Below are positions 45,685 through 57,400 of a stretch of DNA of 64,000 bases, one piece after another. Source of the DNA: Telopea speciosissima (lineage: Eukaryota > Streptophyta > Magnoliopsida > Proteales > Proteaceae); NCBI RefSeq assembly GCF_018873765.1, contig NC_057926.1, positions 52,123,878 through 52,187,877 of the forward strand. Direction: 5' to 3'. The first letter of the stretch is position 1. Every line of letters begins with the position of its first letter. A program made the translations under genes and the position numbers. The notes under the pieces are model-generated. The model did no database searches. It had not been told where the DNA came from and saw nothing but the letters and a program-made list of their open reading frames with translations.

Positions 45685-47520
45685 TACGTTATATACTCTA
45701 TCTTGCATGATTGTATAGTATTGTTTAATTGATTTCAGTGTATCAGTCTGTATCATTGAAATAGACAAGGTAAAGTTTCACTACACAAGAAAAAATTGTG
45801 TATTTTCTTCATTAGTGAATCTACAATTACCATTAAAAAAGGATTGTGGATTGGCTGCTCCAGCCTCCAGCATGCTTAAGGGAGAAAAAAATGCTCTCTA
45901 CGAGATTTGACACAAATTCCATCAAACCTCAAAATATGATGGCATTGATGTTGAAAAGAAAATCCAAGAACAAGATCAAGTAGACACCACAGAAAATATG
46001 GCATCTTCATGTCTTTTTGTTTCCCAATCATAAGCATTCTCCCATTCGTCTGCTACTTCAGACAATTCGGTCTTGTTAAGTAGTCCAGGTTGCACTGTTG
46101 AGTTTGAACTTGAAGTTTTTTATTCCTGTTCTGAAATGGAAGAACTTGCCACGCGAAGATTCCCTGTATTATCAGTTTCAACTGAAGAGGTAGCAGTGGA
46201 ATCAGAAACTGAATTCGAGTCAAGAATGTCCCATCTGTTTCTTGAAGAAGCTATTGGCGCTTCTTTCCCTTTCCACACAGACACGAGTACATCAGCTGAG
46301 GCATCAGGCCAGTCTTCAACACCCCTGGAGTCCTCCCTCCAACTGGGTTCCTGTACAACAGCCTTATTCCATGGATTACCCTTCACGGTTGTAACTAGAC
46401 CCCCATTCTTTGCAGCCCCAGTTACCCATGCATTGACGCCAGAAGATGTTGTAGAACCATTCTGAAGAACTACAACAGCACCATTATACACAAACCATGA
46501 TCTAATCGCCTCAAAGTAGTTGCTGCTCTGGCAGGATCACTAAATACTGCCAAAGCATTTTTGTCATTCAACCAGACCAGTTCACACTCTCATCCAAACC
46601 TCAGGATCAAAGCGCTTATTTCTTCCTCCCTTGGCAAATCCAGCAAAGACACAAGTAGTCGAGGATCCATGTCGACCAATGGATCAAAAACTGGATGAGA
46701 CACGAGAACAGGGCCAGTACTCTTGGCCCCAAGAAACCGAGATGGAGCTTTAGACTTCGGAGTGACATGAACCACAAGGAACCGTTTCGTTTCCCACCCT
46801 GCTGCATGAATTGAAAGCTTCCATCTCTCTGCAATTTGGCTTACGGTATCTCTTTTCTCCTCTAGCATTTGATAGAAAACATGAACCCTGGGACCATTTG
46901 AGGCCCCTCCTTTATTCTTCCCAAGTACTTGAAACTTGTACCTCTCCTCAATAGACACTACCCATTTTGGGTCTCACCTATACACATCGGCAAGCACATC
47001 AGAAACTGTAGAGTGCTCACCAAAATGAAGAGCATCCAAGTTTGGGGGAGTGATATCAAAAGCACCTGCAAGAACCCGTTTTCGCTCCAATTTTGCACAC
47101 TCCTCGCCACAGGCGAGCTTTCTCTGTCCAAGCGGGACCCTCTTGCAGGTTTCTTCCACAGGTTGATGTGGACCTGGAAATTTTTGAATAACAGATGCTT
47201 TGAAAACAGTATCAGCATGACCACTGCCTCCGGCATCACAAGGCACTGAGGCAGTTATCCGACCACATGAACATGTGATTGTCACAAGGAAATCACATCT
47301 TAGATCAGGACAGGGAGCTGATGGATGACAATTAGCAGTGCATATGTGCTTACAGTCTCTCCTAGGAGCACACAAACTTGACCACAAGAAGCCTTTCCAC
47401 TAGAGCCACTGAAAGACTCAAATGGTGGAGGAGTACTAGTTCTGCCATAAGCATGCATACACACACTGTCATGTCTTGCCACACAGCTGATTACATCGAA
47501 TATCCCTCAAACCACAAGGG
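45685..47520 (-). pseudogene. NFXL1 partial pseudogene, inverted copy
   Basis: This is the minus-strand copy of the 3' part of NFXL1 (equivalent to about 39631-41127) plus its 3' flank (to about 41425). It covers the last one or two NF-X1 repeats (CNQLCGK region) and the C-terminal domain (KRFLVVHVTPKSKAPSRFLG). It is split over several frames, with small insertions and deletions near 46500, 46590, 46960 and 47380, and the normal stop codon is changed (TGA to TGG). The 5' two-thirds of the gene and the promoter are absent here. It is too degraded to encode the domain. It arose by genomic duplication, since intergenic flank is included. Confidence 0.88.
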
Positions 47521-47639
47521 TTTTGGAAACCTAACAAGACAACAATAGGTTCCATTCCGTTTCTAAATCCAAAGACTTAATATTCAAGAACTTAATTAAA
47601 TTTGATCTAGTAGCAACCCCCCCCCCCCCCCCCCCCTCA

Positions 47640-48640
47640 AAGCCAATTTAGAGTTCTCTATAGATCAGATGGATTTTGAGGTTCCATAAAGTCTGCAAAA
47701 GTTTCCTAAAGGAGGCATTGCAACACAACATCCTAGAGAAGAGCTCAAGAAACAAGTAGCCACATTAGTAGTAAGAGCTCTAGTCCTAGTTAAAGGCCAA
47801 TAATCATTTATAGAATCCCTACTCAAAGAAATATTAATAATGGCTTTAGCAACTGAGTGCAACTCCATTCATTGGTCTTTGAAAAGAAAGCATTCTGAGG
47901 AACAGAAACAGAAACCTAATAATGATTAAGAGTAGAAATCCAAGGTTCCCTCCAGATAGATATTCTACTAGAATTGCCAACTTTCCAATAGACCATATAT
48001 ATTGACTTCAACTGGGGTTGCTTTACTAAATAAAACCCGGCTCGTGGCAAAATTTATATATTGACTAGAAAATCTTAAAACAAATGAATAACCGCAAGTA
48101 AAGTGTCAACATCATTCTTATTGGCTCGACAAAATATAAATATATTATCAGCAAAGAATAGATATGACACCTTAGGAGCAGCTTTCCCAACCTTAATGCC
48201 TTTAAAAAGATTCAAATACCAAATATGCATTCAAAAGCATGCACAATCCTTCCATGGCTATGATAAAAAGATAAAGACTAGGATGACGTCCTTCACGAAT
48301 ACCTAGAGAGGTTCAATAAAATTTAAACATATACATTCCAATTTGATTGAGAAAGTACAGATAAAAATCAAATAGCTGATAATGTCACACCACCTTTGAT
48401 TAAACCCTAAAAATTCAAAAACAGCTCTTAAATAGTCCCACTCTAACCTATCATCAGCCTTAGATATGTCAATCTTCAAAGCTAAGCATCCACACTTTCC
48501 TTTATGATTTTTTAAGTAATGAAATATTCATGAACAATAACTACATTATGGGATATCTTTATCTGGAACAAATGCAGCTTGAATTGGAGAAACAAATCTT
48601 TGAAAGAGAGGCTTGAGCATACTAAATGGGCTTAGCTACA
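47640..48640 (-). mobile_element. L1-type LINE remnant
   Basis: On the minus strand, fragments of an L1 reverse transcriptase appear: IQAAFVPDK, LKIDISKADDRLEWD (usual form KLDMSKAYDRVEWD), HPSLYLFIIAMEGL, then LFFADNIFIFCRA at the FADD box. A later stretch reads WKVGNSSRISIWREPWI. Many stops and deletions are present, and the N-terminal half is missing. A C run lies at its outer edge (about 47617-47638). Confidence 0.75.
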
Positions 48641-49579
48641 TGGAACCGTTCCCTCCAATAAGCTCTATTCGATGTCATACTTGATACAAGACCTAAGCTA
48701 TGCATGTCTTTCCTCACCACTTCTCCTAAGGTCATTTTAGGTCTACCGTTGCTCTTTTAGTTCCTTCAATCTAAATCAAATCACTCCTCTATATTGGAGC
48801 ATCCAAAGGCCTCCATTGAACATGACCATGCCACTTCAAATGACTTTCTTGTAGTTTATCATGTATTGGAGCTACTCCCAAATCAGCTCTAATATGACCA
48901 TTCCTTACTTTATCCTTCCTAGTTTTGCCACTCACCCATCTCAACATCCTTATCTCCATTACATTGAATTTATCTATCTGATGTTTACCAAAAAAAAAAT
49001 AAAATTATCTATCTAATGCTTCTTAACTGTCCAACATTCCATGATATATATCATAGTCGCTCGTATGACTGTCTTATAAAATTTCCTTAAAGTTCTAGAG
49101 GAATACGTCGATCACACAACACTCTGAAAGCACCTCTCCACTCCATCCATCCTATTTTAATTTTTTGTGAAACATTATCATCTATATCACCTTATTTATT
49201 TATGATTGAACTCAAATATATACAATAATCAGTTTGTGGAATCTCTCTCTCATCAATTTTCACCACCTCATTATCCGTCCTTGTGTAACTAAAGTTACAC
49301 ATCATATTTTGTCTTCGTTCTACTTATCTTTAAACCTTTTGATTCTAAGGTTGATCTACATAATTCCAACTTGACGTTAATTCCTGCTTTTGTCTCATTC
49401 ACCAAAACAATATCATCAGCAAAAAATATACACCGAGGAACCTCATCTTGAATGTCTCTGGTTAAATCATCCATGCTAAGCGCAAACAATAGGGCTTAAA
49501 GTTGATCCTTGATGTAACCCACTTGTAATTGGGAATTCACTACCTTGGCCTCCCCATAGTTTTTACACTTATCACCACA

Positions 49580-49622
<43 letters not shown>

Positions 49623-49865
49623 TGTCCACATATATTACATGAAACACTCTTCTTTAGTACTTGCCAAATTAACTCTCTAAGGACTCTGTCATAAGCTTTT
49701 TCTAAGTCCATAAAGACCATATGAGGATCCTTCTTGCAATCTCTAAATCTTTTCATGAGTCTTCTAAGTAAATAGCATCTTTCCGGCATAAAGTCAAATT
49801 GATTCTCCGTAATGATAGTTTCTTGTCTTAGGTGGGTTTCAATAACCCTTTGCCATAATTTCATA
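48641..49865 (-). mobile_element. RTE-type LINE remnant
   Basis: On the minus strand the RT reads LWQRVIETHLR, ITENQFDFMPER, HMVFMDLEKAYDRV, then DDLTRDIQDEVPRCIFFADDIVLV and ESKGLKISRTKTKY. The C-terminal part is IRMLRWVSGKTRKDKVRN, GVAPIHDKLQES, WHGHVQWRPLDAP. This order is that of plant RTE LINEs. An (AT)n tract (about 49587-49618) interrupts it. It is frameshifted, lacks the endonuclease half and is inactive. It directly abuts the L1 remnant. Confidence 0.82.
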
Positions 49866-51017
49866 GTAGGGCTACAACAGTGTCGTGTTGGGACGGGCTT
49901 TTCAAAACCCTAGCCCAACCCTAAGTCCCCTTAACTAGGTCGGGCAGGGCTGACATTGATTGGACCTGACCATGAGGAGGGGGAAGGGAGATGCAGTTGT
50001 TGTAGGCAAGTTCATCGAGATTGCAAAGTGGCAAAGTTAGATGTTGTGTGTGTATTTTTCTGAAATCATCGTATGTGATAAGCTGGTTGGTTGGCGGAAG
50101 GGATTGTATCGTTAATCAAAGATCAAATCTTCTTTTTGAATCTTTGGATTGCCAAACTAGAAGACAATCTTTCTATTGAGTTGAAGCAAATCCAAACTAA
50201 ATCTCCAACCAACTTCCATAACCATCATCGATTGCATATATGGATTTTCATCATATAAAGAGAAAAGAAAACTTATCAACCAATACACAAGTATAGAGCA
50301 ATATATAGAGAGAGAGAGAACCTATGTTGCAGTCTTGTCGGAACTTGCAGGAGCAGTTGTCGATTTGGTTGAAGGCTTGACGACTTGAATACTTCGTCTT
50401 TGTGGGAAGGAGTGAACAAAATGAAACCCTAAAACTAAGAGAGTAAAGGATAACGAAATAGAAAGTTGCGATTTGTGAAATGGGAAGTGGGAACCCTAAA
50501 ACTAAAGAGTTAAAACTTAAATGTAATATATAAGGGAAAAAGATCCATGCTTGGTTGCGCCCCCTAGCCCTCTCACAGGGTACCATAAAATGACGCCTTT
50601 GCCCCTGGGTGGATACCGAGGTTGCAATCTCTCATTGGCCCAGACGCTGGTGTAGAGACCATGCGACCAAGCAGAGATCTCTTGCCCATAGAATAAATAA
50701 TTTAATATAATAGCAATTTAAAACCAAGGTCAGGCTGGGCCGGGTCGGGCTTTGCCTAAGGCTTCAACCTAGGCCTGGCTCGACCCTAACCTTGGGCCTA
50801 AAAAATGGAACCCTAACCTGCCCTCAGGGTTGAAAAATCTTGCCCAAGCCCTATTCGAGCTCAACTCTCAAGGGGGCCAGCAAGGTGGGTCAAGGCTTGT
50901 AGGGCCAAACTTGCACCCATATTTCATAGTATGACTCATTAGTTTTATACATCTATAATTATTGCAGCTTTGAATATCACATTTATTTTTGTAAATGTGA
51001 ATCACAATATTTTTCCT
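49866..51017. other. intergenic with GGTCGGGCT-type dispersed repeats
   Basis: Two stretches rich in GGGC/GGTCGGGC (about 49880-49970 and 50730-50900) belong to the same dispersed repeat as 21265-21430 and 29965-30130. A segment at about 50630-50690 matches 31300-31370. No gene is seen. Confidence 0.45.
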
Positions 51018-51409
51018 TCATTCATCTAACATTTTCCTCATACTCATAATCAAATTATACAATTTGATTAGTCTGATAAACCCCTGATTCCTAAGTTCTT
51101 CCACACTTCTATTAGGACCTGCTGTGTCTTGCGTACTTCCATCCTCCTTAAAGTTTCTTTTATTCATAATTTTTTTTTCTTTTAATTGTAAGGGAAATTT
51201 ATCAAAAAATAAAAATGAAAAAAGTTCAGCTCCGCGCACAAGTCCACATGGCACGACAGGTGGCTTATTCATGTACGGCCTCATTGATGGCGTTTGCATG
51301 CACCGTTGGTGATTCCTGGTTAGGTCAGATCTAAGTCCACTGCCAAACAACCCACCGAACAGTTGCCATTTCCACAGTCATCTCTCTCGTTTCTCAAGAA
51401 TACTCGGAG

Positions 51410-54400
51410 ATGTTTTTCCGACGAGCCACCGGTTTATTCAGGAGCTTTCGGTTCCCTTCAAGAACCAACGCTACTACTTGCAGAAGAACTTCCGTTTTCT
51501 CATCAATCACACAATCTAGTAAGTTCTCTCGTTCTCTTGTTGCATTTTAATCAATCTTCAATCCAACATTTTACGTTTAATTTTAGTCTTGCATGCGTTA
51601 ATCGATCGTTGTGATGTTAATTCATTCTTATCTTCTGTATTCGTTTTTGGATACAAGACTTAGCTTACGTAGCAAGCACTGTCAGGTGGACTTTTCTGAT
51701 TATCATTCTCCATAATTTAGAGTCATTGAGACAATTTCTTTGCCCAATGGCCAATGCTATTAGCGAGTTCTTAATCGAGGTAGATAGAGTTCATCTGTTT
51801 GTTGCTTTCCATTCGAATGCAATTTGAAAGGTTAATTACTCTAATAGATTTGTCAATTTCTTCCTCTCTTTTTTGTTTTTCGGTCAGTGCCCAATTATCC
51901 GTTTTCATTTCATATGTTCTTCAACTTTTGTCCTCTCCAACTAATCCTTGTCTCCCTATGCTACATGTTTATGTCAGCAGTTGGAACATAAATGACTGGT
52001 GCTAACATGATCATTCTCTGATTTCATGTAGTTATACATGATTAAGCTATAATTAGGTTTTGTTGATTACATTCTTATTACATTCTAAAGATATATTAAC
52101 TTTTAATTCCCTATTGCTCACCGGGTTTAGTGATGCCGTTTTATTTGGAGTGAATATTATATTTTGTGAATGTGGTCTCCTACCCAGTTTCATCTCCCCT
52201 AACCCCAATTTTTTTTCCTTCAGGTATAAGGTCTTCCTACGAATATGGTTTTGGAGTTTCTAGTTGCGGACATAATCAATGGGACCATTCGTTATGGCTT
52301 ATAATCTCTGGACAAGCTGGTATACCTCATTTAATAGGGTGATTTCTATAATGCTTATGCTTTGATGATTCAAATTTTCATGTGATCTCAAGGGAAAAAA
52401 ATGATTTTAAAATATATTTAGCATTTACAAATGATAACTATCTAATATTTGAAATGTTACTACTTACTACCAACTATTAGAGGTCAGGGGATTATAGCGA
52501 TCATCAAGGAAATTTTATGCTAGCATTCTCAGACCCTATTGAGAGGGTGGACCTTGGTGCAATGGTTAGGTTGCTCCATTGTCACCAAGTGGTCACCGGT
52601 TCAAGTCTCTAGAAACAGCCTCTCTGCAAAGCAGGGTTAAGGCTGCATACATTATGACCCTCCCCAGACCCCGCATAGGTGGGAGCCTCATGCACTGGGT
52701 ACGCTCTTTTTTATTTATTCTCAGACCCTATTGAGCAGTGTGACTCCATTAAGCTAAATTGAAGTCATTAAGAAATTAGAGATATCTCTTCTAATCTGGT
52801 CTGCTTAGATGGTAGACAGTTATGCAGGTATTGTCATCAAATGTTTAAGTTAGGACACAGAAGGTCCTTGTAGGTATACTGTTAGAGTACATATTGTAAG
52901 CCTAGAATGGGAAATAGAATATGAAATAAGCACATATGTGTATTGGGTGTTAGTAAAGGGCACTTATGTAATCTTACTTTTTTTTTTAATCTAATGTGAG
53001 TGAATATAGGAGAGAGGCATCGATTATTGCTCTCTCACCCTTTCGTGCGCAACATCCTTTCTTGGTTCCTATTCTTGCTGAAACATGCTACAAGTGCGAA
53101 CTTGGTATCAGAGTGGGTTTGAGAGTCGGCCAACAGTCTCTCTCTCTCTCTTCTTTTCCCTCTTGACTTGGAACAGTAGAATCAGGAAGGATTCCAGTAG
53201 AGGCTATACCATGTGAAAAGGATGGATTAGTGTTCCACCCATCAACCAAGAGATTCGAAGGTAGATTTTTTGAAGTTCTTGAAGTGAAATAGAAAAGCAA
53301 GGATGCTGACCTAACCTACCGCCAGGTGAACGAGTACCTTTCAGCTCCTTTGTGTCTCTGTTTGGGATCCATTTGAAGTGGGTCAAATCTCTCATGAATC
53401 GCCGTAGGATCCTTTTTCAGGTGGCGTTGATCCATTTGGTTCACATTTAGCACTTGTTTTTCAGGCTATTTCACATGTGGACCATGTTTCATATTTCAGA
53501 CGAACATATTTCCTCTGGGTACGGCCTTTTTGTATTTCCTCTCAAGCTAAATGACAATTTTCTTTGCATCTTCGGCAGCAATAGTTATGGGGATAAATGG
53601 CAACCTTGCCTTGGCAGAAGATGTTTCTGTTGATCCGGATAATGGAAATATTCCAGGAGAGGCTGATTTGACTACCTTGCGTAGAATTGAGGATGGCTCT
53701 GTGGTATCAAATTTACATACATCTAAGTGGAGGGTTTTTACAGATAATGCAAGGGATTTATTTCTGCAAGCACGTAACTTGAGCCCTTGAGTCCTTGTTA
53801 ATTCAGTTTTTTTTCCCCTCTCTCTAAGGTCTTCCACAACCTGGGTTGGTTGTATTTCCTCTTAATGATTTCTTGTTTTTCTTTCAGGGCAAACTGGATG
53901 AAGCTGAACGTTACTTTTTGTTAGCATTACAAGAAGCTAAACAAGGTTTTGGGGATAGGGACCCTCATGTTGCATCCGCATGCAACAATCTGGTGGGTCA
54001 GATGCAAATGTACTTTCAATTTAAACCTGTTTAATTTTCCCTCTCCCTCCTTTCATGGTTTCTTGTTCCACTTCCTTTGTGCCTCTGGACCACAAACTGT
54101 CATGCATGCTCATTTTCCTATACGAAACTTACCTGGTGATTATTTTAAAGTCGTGTTTAAAATACAGTTGCATGTGCAATCCCTTCTTGCAATTAGTATG
54201 ATGTTTTAGCAACTAGTACTTTTGAAAGCAATGCAACTCTAATGGTATTATTTCTGACAACTGAAACTCTCAAAAAAAAAAGGGACTTAAATTTTATGTT
54301 TTGACATATGTTCAAGTTCATATAGTCAAGAATTTAGTTTGACATTCATATGATGAAAAATGAAAATCAAACACTTTATTTGTAAGATGTGGGCCTTCTG

Positions 54401-57400
54401 ATAATACACATATGGGCAACTTGTGACATGCTATGACAATCCTCAGGATTGCATGCAAGATTTGCGACAATATCCCTTTCGTCCACTTGAGATCAACTAG
54501 GGTAGGAAAAAGAGTTGGGTGCACCTAATAATCTTGCAGAGGATGAGGCATCCTTTTTCGGTTCAGCTTGGTTTTTCATGTCTGACTGGATCAGATCATG
54601 ACTGCTGGTTCTGCAAATTTTTCATATGAACTTTCTTCAACTATTATCACGAAGGCCTGACATTAACTTTTGTGCTTCTATGGTGTCTACTTTTTGTAAA
54701 ATATGAGAATCATCTTATTATGGCTTCTTACCATGCATTTCATTAATCTTCATAGTTCATAGATCCCTACTGCACATCTCAAAGTCTGTATGCCTTATTT
54801 AACATTAGCTGCACAATACCATCACCCTAAATAAACTGCAGGTTCTTAGATTATATTCAATAATTTAAAATAAAAATTATGGTTATGTTTCTGTGCATGC
54901 TTCAGATAGCAAGTCTATCTGCTGTTGTTGATATGTACATTATTCATGAGTAAGTCATTGTTTTTCTATGGTTGCATACTTGCATTTCAGGCTGAGCTTT
55001 ACAGGGTGAAAAAGTTGTTTGATAAAGCTGAGCCATTATATCTGGAAGCTATCAATATTTTGGAGGAATCATTTGGACCCGAGGATATACGGTATATTAT
55101 ACTTTTTATTTCTGTATTCAAATAGCAGACTCTGACATGAAAGTAAATTCTAGCTGGGGTTTAGTATTGTCGATTAATCCATATTTTAATTTGATTTTCT
55201 TGTCGAAAGTATATTTATCTCTATTTATGTGTATTGTGCAACAACTTACTTGAGGTATCCTATCCAGGTCCTTGAGAAAAACAGAAGTTTACATCTTATA
55301 CTTTGAGCTATAAAGAATCGTATAATTTAAAATCATGTAGCCATGTAGGGCTAAAATTGTTGGTGTACAATGTAAGAAGAATGCACGTAGTTCTTAAAAT
55401 GATAAACATGAAAAGATCATTTCAGTGGCTAGTAGAAAAGCTTTCTCAAAATTTCTTCTCTTCTTTGGGGGTTGGTCTTGGATGTTCTTTGAATGACCTG
55501 ATGAATTAGATGTAGAGTGAAAGGTTTTGCATGATTGGTGGTTTTAAACTAGGTGGTCATCTACGATATCCAAACAAACAAGGCTTCAAATTTTCTAATT
55601 TTGTCAGGAAGAGGAAGAGGATGCGAATAATCTTCTCATCATCATGAGGTAGCTAGGGTATTGGGATTATTTCATACTTCTTTTTGTTATATACTGGATA
55701 TGCCCTTTGAACCTCATTTTATTCTTGCACGTTGACCTGTTCTGTCTAGTACCTAGGGGAAGCTGCTTTGGCAATGGTTCCATTTTCTAGATGGAAGGAA
55801 GAAATAAGAAATTTTCTTTTCCTTTTAGAAGAAACAAGAAAATTTATTTTCCTTTCCAAGAAAATTGGAATTTGCTATGAGGGGTGTGTGCTAAGATTGT
55901 GGTGCTTCTCTTCATGCAATATCTTTCCAAAATGTTGCTTGGAGTGCGATTTTAGATTGGGATACAATCCAAGGTTTTCAAAGTGGTGAGTCTTTGCCTA
56001 GGCATTTGAGCCTCTGGAGGTATGGTGTTAAGTTGATTCGTCTTTGGGTTCGGTATTGACTAGCGGAGGAAGAACAAGAAAAAAGGGATTCCACTAGCAA
56101 GTATCAACCAAAATTTGATCCACTATGTCACTAACTGTAGAGAGAAGGCACAGGCCACTTTCTCCTAATTAAACAAGGACTCATAAACCAGAAAATAATT
56201 AATTTTACTATGACTCTGATTACATATGTAGCAGTGTTAGATTTCATCTCAAAAGACCGGTCTGTTAAGTGGAAGTACTCATAGGTATATCCGTATATGA
56301 AGACAAGGATGATCCCACTCACAGCCGATGTGGGATCCAACAAGCAGCACACTTAAGTGCTTAATTCTGTACCTACGAACATGAACTTAAAAAGGAACAG
56401 ACTTAAATTCCTGATTTGTTCTACCTAGATGCTTAATTTGTTGCGAAGTGACTAAAAGTTATAATTAAACTTCTATTAATATATTTTCTAAAAAGTAGGA
56501 AAAGGGGATCTAAATTAGTTACTGACGATTTCCTTTAAGCAGTAAACTCACAATTACTATATGTCTATATATAGTAAATATGAACTTACTGAAAATCATA
56601 GTTGTTAGCAAAGGGTGCCTTGGTCGCCTAGGCACCTTGTTGGTGTCACCTTGACGTCTTGGTCCCCTCCAACGCCTTGGGTCGCCTAGATGCCATGACA
56701 ACTATGCGAGTCATAGTGAATTTCCGATTTAGCCATTAACAATCAACTCCCATCATTACAAATAGTCCCACCAGTAATTCCAATAATACCAATACGGAGA
56801 ACCCCATGGATTTCAGTTTGTATGTTGGTTTCGTATGCATCAATCAATCTCTGATATTCCCTGAACCTTGTCCAGTTAGACTTCAAATTCTTACTGCAAG
56901 ACCAGTCCATACTTACGGAGCAAATAGGTGCACATGCTTTGGGATGCGTACCAAGATATCAAAAATATTTCTTGATTTTCTCCTTCCACAAACCCTTGAG
57001 CGTAGCAAGACTATTTTTTCCACAGAGTGGAATCCGATGATTCTTACTATATTTTTAGCAGGACACAAACAGTTCATATTTCATAAATGTTTTTAGGTTA
57101 GAAAGACATCCTTGAACAAGTGGTAACAATTAATACCGTACCGGTCATGAGATTGCGTAGGTTAACAAACACAGACAACAACTCATACTTCTTTAACATG
57201 GACTACATCTATTTGTTTAGCGGAAATCCCCTTTGCCCTTTCCTTTAGGTGGTCAATTGTCAGTAGCTGATTCAGCAGCAAGATTCCAAGTGAAAGCCTC
57301 AACCCTTAGGCTCCATCTGATTGCAAGTAAAGGGAAGGGAAATCAGTTTACAAAAAGGAAATGTATACTTTGGTAATCATAATGCTGTAAACTCTTACTA

